The position numbers were made by a program, and so were the translations under genes. A stretch of DNA of 64,000 nucleotides, taken from IMG/VR virus record IMGVR_UViG_3300031787_008043, positions 1 to 64,000 of that record; one strand, written 5' to 3'. Positions 40,194 through 47,627 of the stretch are shown here, in pieces. The first letter of the stretch is position 1, and every line of letters starts with the position of its first letter. Origin of the DNA: a virus. Under the pieces are notes generated by a model. The model made no database searches. It saw nothing but the letters and a program-made list of their open reading frames with translations, and was not told where the DNA came from.

Positions 40194-40713
40194 CTAACTC
40201 AACAAACAACTGCATTGCAAATTCAAAACAACGATTTGCTTCCTCTGCCATTGAGTCGTTTAACATAGATCTAACAGTTGCTTTGAGTTCTTCTACGTTA
40301 TCAAAATCGTACATGGTGCCCGAACCAGGATTGCGTTTTCTAATCATTTGCCCGCCGTACATATCGCCAAAATGACGAACATATATGTGTGCAAGTATTC
40401 CTTGCCTGTCTAAAGTTATAACATGACGTTCATATTCACGTACAACCGGCATCAGTAGTGCAGATGTTGTGCCGATAGCATATTCTTTTTCAATTTCTCT
40501 AAGATCGGCGTAGATTCGTTCTGCTCTGTTTATACTCTTGAGTTCGGGTACTAATGATTTAGCAGCATCTTCCAGTATTGAATAAATCATATATTGATTG
40601 TAGAGATATTTGTGATACTCTTCAGGGGTTAGACCTTTAAGTAGTTTGCAAGCGAACTCAGTACGCTCTGCTCGTTGATGTACTTCCCAAGTGAGTTCTT
40701 TTAGTTTGCTCAT
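40186..40713 (-). CDS. ho1: Heme oxygenase
   Basis: 175 aa. The heme-ligating His is in WEVHQRAE near residue 12; the distal helix HIYVRHFGDMYGGQMI near 110 contains the conserved glycine-rich GDMYGGQ. The enzyme opens heme to biliverdin, iron and CO using ferredoxin. With the bilin reductase downstream it forms a two-step bilin pathway, as in cyanophages (ho1-pebS). ATG 40713 overlaps the ClpS stop (40710), so it is coupled to the proteostasis genes upstream. Phage length is slightly short of bacterial enzymes (~200-240). Confidence 0.9.
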   Translation of the reverse strand: MSKLKELTWEVHQRAERTEFACKLLKGLTPEEYHKYLYNQYMIYSILEDAAKSLVPELKSINRAERIYADLREIEKEYAIGTTSALLMPVVREYERHVITLDRQGILAHIYVRHFGDMYGGQMIRKRNPGSGTMYDFDNVEELKATVRSMLNDSMAEEANRCFEFAMQLFVELDE

Positions 40714-41018
40714 AGTTCCTCTTCAACTCTAATGCGTAGAGGAAATCCGTTGTCTCTGCATAGGCTAGTTGCTTCGAGAGATTTTTGTTCTGCAATTTCG
40801 TAACTATAAACACCTACTACTCCACTACCTTCTTCGTGAATTTTCATTGTTAGTGTTTGTGCAGTGTTTTCAGAATGTTTAAATAGTTCGATCAATAAAC
40901 TAACAACAAACTCCATTGGTGTTTTGTCATCGTTTAGAAAAATAACTTTGTATAAACTAGGTTCTTTAACTTCTACTTTAATTTTTTCATCAATTTTTAT
41001 GTCAACTGCGGTGCTCAT
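40710..41018 (-). CDS. clpS: ClpS adaptor protein
   Basis: 102 aa. The ClpS core YKVIFLNDDKTPMEFVVSLLIELFKHSENTAQTLTMKIHEEGSGVVGVYSYEIAEQK (quoted in part: FLNDDKTPMEFV, KIHEEGSGVVGVY) includes the ND and HxxG elements that bind N-degron side chains and the ClpA docking region. ClpS delivers N-end-rule substrates to ClpAP and can block SsrA-tagged substrate entry. A phage copy could redirect host proteolysis, which is notable beside the phage tmRNA. Confidence 0.92.
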   Translation of the reverse strand: MSTAVDIKIDEKIKVEVKEPSLYKVIFLNDDKTPMEFVVSLLIELFKHSENTAQTLTMKIHEEGSGVVGVYSYEIAEQKSLEATSLCRDNGFPLRIRVEEEL

Positions 41019-41037
41019 ATTTCTTTCCTTTGTTGAT

Positions 41038-41058
41038 GGGGGAGCTCATCACTCCCCC
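41038..41058 (-). terminator. GC-rich hairpin between hsp20 and clpS
   Basis: Perfect 7-bp stem GGGGGAG/CTCCCCC with a 7-nt loop, lying between the Hsp20 stop and the ClpS start. No T-run on the minus strand, so it may stabilise or process mRNA more than terminate. Confidence 0.5.
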
Positions 41059-41066
41059 TAGACTTT

Positions 41067-41516
41067 TTAGCCTTGAATTAGATTTGGTATTTCAATAGCA
41101 ATCTTCTTAGGCTGCAATGCTTCTGGAACATTTCGCACTAGATGAATGTTTAACATACCAAGTTCGAGTGTTGCATTGGCAACTTCGACATGCTCGGCTA
41201 GTGTAAAGGCTCTACGGAATACGCGACCAGCAATTCCTTTGTGTAGATACTTTACTTCCTCGTCACCCTTTGGTGGTGTACCCTCAACAGTCAACGTGTT
41301 CTTATCAAGAACAATGTCGAGGTTGTCCATACCAAATCCCGCAACTGCAATAGAGATCATCCATTCGTTCTCATTGATTTCTGCAACGTTGTATGGAGGA
41401 TAGTTACTTGTGCTTTGTGAGTTAGCAAATTGACGTTCTAAATCATGAAAGATTCTATCAAAGCCAACTGTGGCACGGTGAAATGAAGGTAAGTCTAGAG
41501 TTGTAAGTCTTGTCAT
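41067..41516 (-). CDS. Small heat-shock protein (Hsp20/IbpA family)
   Basis: 149 aa. Central alpha-crystallin domain (~35-130) with NEWMISIAVAGFGMDNLDIVLDKNTLTVEG, a loop KGIAGRVFRRAFTLAEHVEVANATLELGMLNIHLVR and the C-terminal I-x-I-like KKIAIEIP (quoted in part). The alphaproteobacterial/phage GIAxRxFxRxFxLAE pattern is clear. It holds unfolded proteins for refolding; T4-like marine phages often carry one, possibly for capsid assembly. Confidence 0.93.
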   Translation of the reverse strand: MTRLTTLDLPSFHRATVGFDRIFHDLERQFANSQSTSNYPPYNVAEINENEWMISIAVAGFGMDNLDIVLDKNTLTVEGTPPKGDEEVKYLHKGIAGRVFRRAFTLAEHVEVANATLELGMLNIHLVRNVPEALQPKKIAIEIPNLIQG

Positions 41517-41569
41517 TTTTTATCTCCTTTTAAAGCAAGATCTTCTGGAACCCAAGTGGCGTTCCACTT

Positions 41570-42694
41570 TTATTTACCATTGTTCGCATACACACCGTTA
41601 AATTGTTGTGTTACACGAACAAAGGTTGTGCATTTGCTAAGTTGTTTTAATGTCTTAGCGCCTGCATATGTGCAGGTAGATCTAATACCGCCAAGCAGTT
41701 CCTGTACTGTGTTGTTCACAGGACCTCTGTAAGGCACTAACACCTCCCTGCCTTCTGACGCTCGATAATCTTTCAAGCCGCCAAAATGTTTGTCGTTTGC
41801 TGCTTTACTGCTCATACCATAGAACTTGACAAACCGTTTTTCTTCTACAACAAGATTTACACCATCGTGCTGTAGTTGATTTGTTCGGTAGTATTTGGCA
41901 ATGACTTCACCACCGCCTTCATCATGTCCGGCCAGCATCCCGCCCAGCATCACAAAGTCAGCACCAGCAGCAAAGGCTTTAGCAACATCGCCAGGGCAAG
42001 TACAACCGCCATCGGCAATAACATGACCACCAAGACCATGAGCAGCATCCGCACACTCGATGATGGCGGATAGTTGGGGATAGCCGACCCCAGTTTGTAT
42101 ACGAGTAGTACAAACACTGCCAGGACCAATGCCGACTTTAACAATATCTGCTCCAGCAAGAATTAATTCCTCTGTCATTTCGCCAGTAACAACATTACCA
42201 GCAATGATTACAATATGTGGATAACGTTCGCGAATATTTCGTACATGATTTACAAATGTTTCTGTGTAACCATTTGCAACGTCAATACACAGATACTTTA
42301 GTTGTTCGCTAACATTAAGATAAACCTTGCAAAATTTGTCGTAGTCTGCATTGCTAACGCCAATGCTCATAGCAACATGTTCAGTACGAATGCTGTTGCC
42401 TTTAAAGAAATCTATAAGTTCTTGAGCACTGTATGTTTTAACAAGGCAAGTAAATGTACCGGATTTTGCTAGTGTGTCAGCCATGTCAAATGTGCCAACA
42501 CCGTCCATGTTAGCGGCCATAATAGGAACGCCACGATAGTGGTAATCTTCGATGTTATCTGGAAATCTCGGAACGTAATTTCTAAAACTAAATCTACGTT
42601 CTAGGTCTACTTCACTACGACTGCCTAGTGTGCTTCTTTTAGGACGAATAAGAACGTCCTTATAATCTAATTTAACGTCGGTTTCTAACCGCAT
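41570..42694 (-). CDS. guaC: GMP reductase
   Basis: 374 aa, IMP dehydrogenase/GMP reductase TIM barrel without CBS domains. The region [21 protein letters not shown] near residue 190 contains the catalytic Cys loop in GMP-reductase form, followed by [35 protein letters not shown]. It converts GMP to IMP with NADPH and so links RNA-derived GMP to the adenine pool, useful with the phage ribonucleotide reductase for balancing AT-rich dNTP needs. ATG 42694. Confidence 0.93.
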   Translation of the reverse strand: MRLETDVKLDYKDVLIRPKRSTLGSRSEVDLERRFSFRNYVPRFPDNIEDYHYRGVPIMAANMDGVGTFDMADTLAKSGTFTCLVKTYSAQELIDFFKGNSIRTEHVAMSIGVSNADYDKFCKVYLNVSEQLKYLCIDVANGYTETFVNHVRNIRERYPHIVIIAGNVVTGEMTEELILAGADIVKVGIGPGSVCTTRIQTGVGYPQLSAIIECADAAHGLGGHVIADGGCTCPGDVAKAFAAGADFVMLGGMLAGHDEGGGEVIAKYYRTNQLQHDGVNLVVEEKRFVKFYGMSSKAANDKHFGGLKDYRASEGREVLVPYRGPVNNTVQELLGGIRSTCTYAGAKTLKQLSKCTTFVRVTQQFNGVYANNGK

Positions 42695-42703
42695 GTTTGT
42701 ATA

Positions 42704-42931
42704 TCAAACCTCTCGGTTTGCTTGTGCTTTTTTATAGCGGCGCTTTGCGGCTTCTTTTGCTTTGCGACGCTTGGTGCCTTTGCTTTCAAAGGCTTCGCGA
42801 TTACGGAGTTCTTGAAAAATGCCATCATCGGCTAATTTCTTTTTAAGTTTACGCAATGCTTTTGAAATATCATTGCCATAGACCTCAACTCGAAATCCTT
42901 TTGCACTGTCAGTAGATTGATGTTTACTCAT
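42704..42931 (-). CDS. rpsU: Ribosomal protein bS21
   Basis: 75 aa. After a short extension the sequence follows bS21: VEVYGNDISKALRKLKKKLADDGIFQELRNREAFES then KGTKRRKAKEAAKRRYKKAQ (split here). bS21 sits by the anti-Shine-Dalgarno end of 16S rRNA and affects initiation. It is among the commonest ribosomal proteins in marine phages, notably pelagiphages. Together with IF-1 (26696) it could steer ribosomes to phage messages. Overlaps the upstream gene by 8 nt. Confidence 0.94.
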   Translation of the reverse strand: MSKHQSTDSAKGFRVEVYGNDISKALRKLKKKLADDGIFQELRNREAFESKGTKRRKAKEAAKRRYKKAQANREV

Positions 42932-43313
42932 TATTTCCTCTGTTTAAAACTGTTTCTAACCAAGACAAATCGTAAATTCTGTTCTTGCTTAATAAATTAT
43001 ATGGTGTAATATTGTCACTTGTCAAGTAAAAAGTATTTGGCTGTGCAATAATATAAGATGCGAATTCGTATGTAAATGGTTCTGTACTATCTAAATCTAG
43101 AACAACTACATCACATCTTTTAACCTGTGCCAATAACCATTCAATATCGTGATCGGCTTTTAATTCGTATAAAAACAAATTAACTGGTTCTACAGCGTTT
43201 ATTAAAATGTTGTTGAGTATAGATTTAAGTTCATCTCTAGGATGTATTACTAATATTGATAATACATCATTGTATAACACATCCGGAGGTGTAATTACAG
43301 TAATTTCATTCAT
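42924..43313 (-). CDS. Unknown receiver-like protein, 129 aa
   Basis: Alternating beta/alpha pattern with DVLYNDVLSILVIHPRDELKSIL, RCDVVVLDLDSTEPFTYEF and FYLTSDNITP, suggesting a flavodoxin/receiver-like fold with an acidic VVLDLDS strand end. It has no clear phosphorylation site or DNA-binding domain. Coupled to genes on both sides (8-nt overlaps). Confidence 0.6.
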   Translation of the reverse strand: MNEITVITPPDVLYNDVLSILVIHPRDELKSILNNILINAVEPVNLFLYELKADHDIEWLLAQVKRCDVVVLDLDSTEPFTYEFASYIIAQPNTFYLTSDNITPYNLLSKNRIYDLSWLETVLNRGNNE

Positions 43314-45075
43314 CTTTGTTTCTTATTTTACGCCAGATGCTGTTTTCACTTTGCTCGGAGTTTTGAGAATACCCTTCCCAAGGTAGACTATCTATCTCAC
43401 CATTTATATATGCTTCTTTAAACTCTTTGATGGTCAAGTCTGGATGATCTTGTTTCCACTGTATCTTGGCAAGTTTAGTGTCTGCTTGATTTTCAATAGC
43501 AACTAGTTCGTCTATTCGCTTTTGTCTATCTGCATCAATTGGTACTTCACTCGATTCCAATCCTGCATCATCTTCAATTGCGGTGGTAGCAGGGTCTTCT
43601 GCACGAAGTTCTCCCAGGCCTGCATCTGCATCAGCGTTAATTTTCTGTATAGGTCCATCATCGATTAGTCCTCCGTTTTGAGATCTTGTTCCAGACATGG
43701 TATCATCCGTCTCAGATCCTTTATCGTCGGTGCTGGCGTTCTCTGAGGTGGTGCTGGCAGTACTATCGCTTGTTGTACTGGCTGCGGGTGTTTTACTATC
43801 TGATTGTTCATTATCAGGTCTATCAGATACATCATTGTTTACATCCTTGTTTGTATCAACACTGTTTTGCCGAAGAGACTCCTTGCGAAGTTCTCTTTGA
43901 AAATTAAATGTGTGCTGACTTGCAATTAGAAGTAACACAGCCAATGGATCAAACACAAAAATAATTAAAATAATTACCCAACGGACTGCTTCTTCTAAAA
44001 GATCTTTATCTTCAGATTTGCCGTATACAAATTCTGCAAGATACTTGATAGGACCTACTTCTGCTTCTAGTTTTCTATATTCAGACTCAAGTCCATATTT
44101 CTGTTCTGTTAAGGCAGATACAACAGTTTCAGCCTCGACAATAATCTTATTTTGTTTTTCTACTTGAGCAGCAACTTTTGCTTCGTCGGTTACACCTAGT
44201 TGCTGTCTAAGTCTGTTGATTAATTCGTTGGAGTTTGCAATCTCTGTTTCGGCTAAACTGCGTAGTCTTTGAATCTCTGCTCGAGCAGTATCAATTACAG
44301 GTGATGATAGTTTACTGCTTTCTTGTGCAATTAATTCTGCTAGACGTTGTTTTTCAGCAGTCTGTGCAGTTCTGTATGAGTCAATTGCTTGTGTAGTTGC
44401 AGGACCTAATTGACCATCTGCACGAACACCTACCAATGCTTGTAATGCTTTGATGTTGTCAATTGCAATGTATTGTTCTATGCTTTGTAGATTGCCAGTG
44501 ATTGTGTTTAGTTGGTCTTCATACAAAGATAGTCCACCGCCAAGGCGTTGTTCTTCTTTGGTGATAATAACGTTTTGTTCATCAATTGCTGGTTGAATAC
44601 GAGTGTATGCACTGTCGATACGTTCTTGTTCTTTGTCAATCTGTGCTTGTATTTCTGTGTCGCGATCTGTGCCGGCTACTTCAAGTTGTTCGATTTCTTG
44701 CTCTGCCTTGGCAATGACGTCTTGTTGTCTAAGTATTTGACTGTCTATCTGTTCTAATCTTGCTAGACCGTCTTTGGCACTGGCAGTTTGATCGATGTGT
44801 GCTTTGGACAAAAATCCAAAAATACCCATCGATGTGATCAACATCAGAACAGCAACAGATATGGTTAGATAAGTTTTTAACCACCATACTGCATGTTCCC
44901 AATAATAGTGTAACCACACTACGGTAACTAATTTTGCTATTTCAAGTATACTGCCCATTATGATGATAGGCACTGCTGCCGCAGCAAATATTGCTACGAG
45001 ACCTGCAACAGAATAGTATATTGCAACAGCACTGATACTCAATGCTGTTAGCATTGTAAGAATTCCTAAACCCAT
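43306..45075 (-). CDS. Large coiled-coil membrane protein with peptidoglycan-binding-like motif
   Basis: 589 aa. Three membrane helices at residues ~4-22, ~24-50 and ~68-90, long coiled coil (~95-340) with Glu/Gln/Ile heptads, a segment ALVGVRADGQLGPATTQAIDSYR (in part) at ~200 that resembles a peptidoglycan-binding repeat, another membrane helix near 365-385 (VIILIIFVFDPLAVLLLIAS), and a disordered Ser/Thr/Asp/Asn-rich C-terminal region. Topology suggests an envelope-spanning protein; a role in cell-envelope remodelling or lysis control is inference. Confidence 0.7.
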   Translation of the reverse strand: MGLGILTMLTALSISAVAIYYSVAGLVAIFAAAAVPIIIMGSILEIAKLVTVVWLHYYWEHAVWWLKTYLTISVAVLMLITSMGIFGFLSKAHIDQTASAKDGLARLEQIDSQILRQQDVIAKAEQEIEQLEVAGTDRDTEIQAQIDKEQERIDSAYTRIQPAIDEQNVIITKEEQRLGGGLSLYEDQLNTITGNLQSIEQYIAIDNIKALQALVGVRADGQLGPATTQAIDSYRTAQTAEKQRLAELIAQESSKLSSPVIDTARAEIQRLRSLAETEIANSNELINRLRQQLGVTDEAKVAAQVEKQNKIIVEAETVVSALTEQKYGLESEYRKLEAEVGPIKYLAEFVYGKSEDKDLLEEAVRWVIILIIFVFDPLAVLLLIASQHTFNFQRELRKESLRQNSVDTNKDVNNDVSDRPDNEQSDSKTPAASTTSDSTASTTSENASTDDKGSETDDTMSGTRSQNGGLIDDGPIQKINADADAGLGELRAEDPATTAIEDDAGLESSEVPIDADRQKRIDELVAIENQADTKLAKIQWKQDHPDLTIKEFKEAYINGEIDSLPWEGYSQNSEQSENSIWRKIRNKDE

Positions 45076-45115
45076 GTAATATTTATCCTACCATTTTTAG
45101 CAATATAGCAGTAGA

Positions 45116-45493
45116 TTAATTTCTACGCATTTGTGCAATATCTGTTGCATCTTGTTTCTTGTCTGCAAAGATAGGAACCATATTGCTTTTATGCATTGTA
45201 GCGACACCAAGCAGTTGACGTTCTCCGCTATAAACCATAGGTTCTTTAGCAGGCCCGTGACCTGCTACACGATCGCTGGTCATTCTAGGACCAGTTGAAT
45301 AATCAGGAATATCGTAAATGCCTACACGTTGACCTTTTTTGTCCACAGGCAATTTTGCTTTGCCTACACCCATTTTCTTAAGCCACGTTTCATGATCTGC
45401 TTTTGCGGCTTCTAACTTTTTACTGTTAGAAGTCTTCTTCTTTGAATTGTATTTTGTAGTAGTAAGGTATGGTCCCACAAGGTGCATACTCAT
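45116..45493 (-). CDS. Unknown basic protein, 125 aa
   Basis: ATG 45493 is preferred since GGAG lies 8 nt upstream. Lys-rich, low-complexity start (TTTKYNSKKKTSNSKKLEAAK), then MGVGKAKLPVDKKGQRVGIYDIPDY and further turns, with a conserved-looking SGERQLLGVATMHKSN part. Likely nucleic-acid- or virion-associated; not recognised. Confidence 0.68.
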   Translation of the reverse strand: MSMHLVGPYLTTTKYNSKKKTSNSKKLEAAKADHETWLKKMGVGKAKLPVDKKGQRVGIYDIPDYSTGPRMTSDRVAGHGPAKEPMVYSGERQLLGVATMHKSNMVPIFADKKQDATDIAQMRRN

Positions 45494-45549
45494 AGAAAGG
45501 CTCCATAGTTGATACAAATACTGTAACACATATGGAGCCCGATGTCAAC

Positions 45550-45807
45550 TTAAGATTGAAACTTCTTTGGAGAACCCCAATAGTCAAATGCTTTGACTTT
45601 GATAAATCGCTTGTTAGTTTCGTTCTTGTTTGGATTTTCGATAGTAAGAACTACATTCTTGTTCTTTTTCCAGGCCTGTAATTGATTTATTACACGCTCG
45701 CTAGATGCAAGATACTCGCTTCTTAACTGATTTGTAATTCTTGCTGAAACATTGCTGTGAAGTCCTTGAGATGTAAAACCCGAACTCTTTCCGCCTTTTT
45801 TGGCCAT
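45550..45807 (-). CDS. Unknown basic protein, 85 aa
   Basis: Starts MAKKGGKSSGFTSQGLHSN; overall basic with a central helix (RSEYLASSERVINQLQAWKKNKN). GGAGGAT ribosome site. Preceded by an AATAAATA late-promoter-like sequence (45828-45835), suggesting a late gene. Unknown function. Confidence 0.68.
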   Translation of the reverse strand: MAKKGGKSSGFTSQGLHSNVSARITNQLRSEYLASSERVINQLQAWKKNKNVVLTIENPNKNETNKRFIKVKAFDYWGSPKKFQS

Positions 45808-45843
45808 TGCCGATCCTCCATTATGTAGGTATTTATTGAATAC

Positions 45844-45880
45844 AAAAAAAAAAGGGTTCTATTTTATAGGACCCTTTTTG
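45844..45880 (-). terminator. Rho-independent terminator of the porin gene
   Basis: Minus-strand stem AAAAGGGTCCTAT.../...AGAACCCTTT followed by a 10-nt T-run, right after the porin-like gene stop at 45901. Confidence 0.85.
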
Positions 45881-45900
45881 ACTTTGTATTTTAGCGTAGA

Positions 45901-46692
45901 TTAGAAGTTAAATGATACGCCAATTGCAGGAGTAGTTTCTTCAGTGTCTAGATTGTAACCAACTTCAGCAAATGCACTTAGGCTATCCTTGGTGTAGACA
46001 ACGCCAGCACCGATGTTCTGTGCCATGTCGGTTTCGTCACCGTTGATGAAAGCAGAAACGTCTAGTGCGTCCATTGCACCGTAAGTACCCATTGCTTCAT
46101 AAGCAAATTCATCAGCATAAGTAACAGTTACGTTAGCATAAAGTGCTTCGCTAACATCAACACCAGTTGCTACTGCAACAGTAGTGTCCTCGGTGTCAAG
46201 ATTGTAGTCAAGTGCTCCGGCTACATCAATCTTACCGTAGTCGTTGCTATAAGCAATCTGAACGTTTTCAATGTCGCCTACATTGGTGCTGATGTCAGTT
46301 AAACCAACAAGAACTTCAACTGCACCGTGGCTAACAATCACACTCTCGTGATCGTCTGCTGGATCAGCAAGAGTATCGCCGCCAACAACTTCTAAGCCGC
46401 CAAAGCCAAACAAGTCGCCTTGATCGCCAAAACTAACACTAGTGCCGCCAAATGCTACACCAACATGCCACGAGTCAACAACAAGATCGCTGCCGTCTGC
46501 TTCTACGCCAACAGCGCCAAATGCAGTTGCGCCTTCGGCTTTGTGACCAAATGACAATTCAACAGTTGGAGTTGCAACAAAATTGCCAGCAACGTTTTTG
46601 GTGAATTCAGCGCCAACAGTGCCGCCAAAATCAGCAGCAAATGCAGCACCAGCAAATGCAATGGCTGCAACAGTAGTAAGTAATAGTTTCAT
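45901..46692 (-). CDS. Porin-like outer-membrane beta-barrel protein
   Basis: 263 aa with a classical signal peptide (cleavage after AFA/ADF, ~residue 20). The mature chain is acidic, made of alternating beta strands with Gly/Asp turns, and ends GVSFNF with the C-terminal Phe required for barrel assembly. Length is near that of small alphaproteobacterial porins (~14-16 strands). A phage-encoded porin could replace the host receptor, block superinfection or alter permeability. It has its own promoter and terminator and Ala-rich, host-like codon choice. Confidence 0.82.
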   Translation of the reverse strand: MKLLLTTVAAIAFAGAAFAADFGGTVGAEFTKNVAGNFVATPTVELSFGHKAEGATAFGAVGVEADGSDLVVDSWHVGVAFGGTSVSFGDQGDLFGFGGLEVVGGDTLADPADDHESVIVSHGAVEVLVGLTDISTNVGDIENVQIAYSNDYGKIDVAGALDYNLDTEDTTVAVATGVDVSEALYANVTVTYADEFAYEAMGTYGAMDALDVSAFINGDETDMAQNIGAGVVYTKDSLSAFAEVGYNLDTEETTPAIGVSFNF

Positions 46693-46747
46693 AAAGTTTT
46701 TCCCTTTGTTATTATAATGGCAAATTTCTTGCTCATTCGTAATATTA

Positions 46748-46775
46748 GTTATAACAGATATTCTGTAAAATACAA
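46748..46775 (-). promoter_or_regulatory. Sigma-70-like promoter of the porin gene
   Basis: Minus-strand -35 TTGTAT (46770-46775), 16-nt spacer, -10 TATAAC (46748-46753). Between them lies a short palindrome ACAGA/TCTGT (46754-46766) that could be an operator. Confidence 0.55.
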
Positions 46776-46841
46776 CTAGTTTGAACAGATATCTAGGGTT
46801 TTTTGAAAATGCTTTTTAAATGTGTGTTCAATGTGCAACAG

Positions 46842-47045
46842 TTACATAACACCTTGCATTTTTTCAATTACTGGTACCAGTCTTTCAAGTATGACAGTAA
46901 TCAGTATGAATGCAAGTAAACCAAATAAAACCCAATTTTTCTTTTTGCTTTGACTCAGCAGTGCCATAGCAATGATTTCATTGCCCAACAGTCTTAGGCT
47001 GATTTCAAATTTTTCTTCTGGTGCTGGGTTATCGTTGTCGTCCAT
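46842..47045 (-). CDS. Tail-anchored membrane protein, 67 aa
   Basis: Acidic N-terminal part, a basic KKK stretch and then a hydrophobic helix (NWVLFGLLAFILITVILERL) near the C-terminus. ATG 47045. Function unknown. Confidence 0.65.
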   Translation of the reverse strand: MDDNDNPAPEEKFEISLRLLGNEIIAMALLSQSKKKNWVLFGLLAFILITVILERLVPVIEKMQGVM

Positions 47046-47049
47046 ACAA

Positions 47050-47205
47050 CTATTTAGTTTTACGACGAGTGTTTTTCTTTGGCTGTTCCACTGTTGGCTT
47101 TAGAGTGACGTGACGTTCTTTATATCTTCCACAACGACCTTTGCCTACATAGTAGGGAGTGCCATCTTCTCGCAGGTATTCGTAAACATAGTAATCTGTG
47201 TGCAT
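47050..47205 (-). CDS. Truncated GIY-YIG-domain protein, 51 aa
   Basis: ATG 47205. Residues 4-30 read DYYVYEYLREDGTPYYVGKG (part), the two-strand start of a GIY-YIG nuclease domain with the YVGKG motif, followed by RCGRYKERH with a catalytic-type Arg. It then ends in a Lys/Arg tail, so the rest of the domain, including the metal-binding Glu, is missing. It lies immediately downstream of the tmRNA coding piece behind a CATAAATA late-type promoter. Short GIY-YIG proteins are common in phages and may bind rather than cut nucleic acid. Confidence 0.6.
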   Translation of the reverse strand: MHTDYYVYEYLREDGTPYYVGKGRCGRYKERHVTLKPTVEQPKKNTRRKTK

Positions 47206-47214
47206 AATAGTATT

Positions 47215-47388
47215 TATGAGGAGATTCTGTTGCTACGCTCTCCCCGGGCGCCCTGTAGTTATGCTGCTAGAGCAAACTCAGAAGGTGCAAAATTTTCATT
47301 TGCAGTTGTCATTTTCTTCGCGGTAACGGCGCTTAGATCCCGGTGACTCCATCCTGCCTAGTTCGTTGATCGATCCTATGTCAGGCCC
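47215..47388 (-). ncRNA. ssrA: tmRNA coding piece (permuted ssrA)
   Basis: The 5' end GGGCCTG (47382-47388) pairs over 7 bp, with one G-U, to the acceptor-piece strand CAGGTCC at 47567-47573. A D-arm-like segment, a short stem region and then the reading frame follow: resume codon GCA at 47301-47303 through TAA at 47259-47261 encodes the tag ANENFAPSEFALAA, closely matching alphaproteobacterial tags (Caulobacter AANDNFAEEFAVAA type). After the stop, GC-rich hairpin sequence GGGCGCCCGG and a GGAGA/TCTCC helix end the piece near 47215-47225. The exact 3' end is uncertain. Confidence 0.9.
47259..47303 (-). other. tmRNA proteolysis tag reading frame
   Basis: Fourteen codons plus TAA encoding ANENFAPSEFALAA. 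The hydrophobic ALAA end is what ClpXP and ClpAP recognise. Charged/polar ANENF start is the usual SspB-binding type. Confidence 0.92.
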
Positions 47389-47389
47389 A

Positions 47390-47551
47390 TCATAAAAATA
47401 CTGCGATTAATCCTAATACTAAAACAAATATAATACTTACATTACCCCAAAAGATCTGTTCTTGCTCAGTCGGTACCTGTTCATCACAGTACTTTTTCCA
47501 ATCAAGATCTTCGCTTCTGTCTTTACTCTCATCGTAATATACATACATCAT
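47390..47551 (-). CDS. Small membrane protein encoded in the tmRNA spacer, 53 aa
   Basis: ATG 47551 to TGA 47390, lying entirely inside the 174-nt intervening segment between the two tmRNA pieces and filling all but 12 nt of it. The first 35 residues are hydrophilic and acidic (DESKDRSEDLDWKKYCDE), the last 18 form one membrane helix (NVSIIFVLVLGLIAVFL). Codon use is phage-like and the protein resembles the many one-span small proteins in this genome, but a ribosome site is weak (AGAAGA). Translation and maturation of the RNA would compete if both occur on one transcript. Confidence 0.65.
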   Translation of the reverse strand: MMYVYYDESKDRSEDLDWKKYCDEQVPTEQEQIFWGNVSIIFVLVLGLIAVFL

Positions 47552-47562
47552 CAGTCTTCTTA

Positions 47563-47622
47563 TGGTGGACCTGCCGGGTGCCGCCCCCGGGTCTCATCCG
47601 TGTTCAGTGAACTTCAACATCA
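47563..47622 (-). ncRNA. ssrA: tmRNA acceptor piece (permuted ssrA)
   Basis: Minus-strand 3' end carries discriminator A and encoded CCA (47563-47565 on the plus strand as TGG). T-arm stem CCGGG/CCCGG (47574-47578/47586-47590) encloses a 7-nt loop GGCGGCA, the altered T-loop seen in alphaproteobacterial tmRNA. The acceptor strand CAGGTCC pairs with the 5' end of the coding piece. Preceding ACACGGATGAGAC fits the P2 side. In the gene this piece comes first, the order found in alphaproteobacterial two-piece tmRNA. Confidence 0.9.
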
Positions 47623-47627
47623 CAAGT

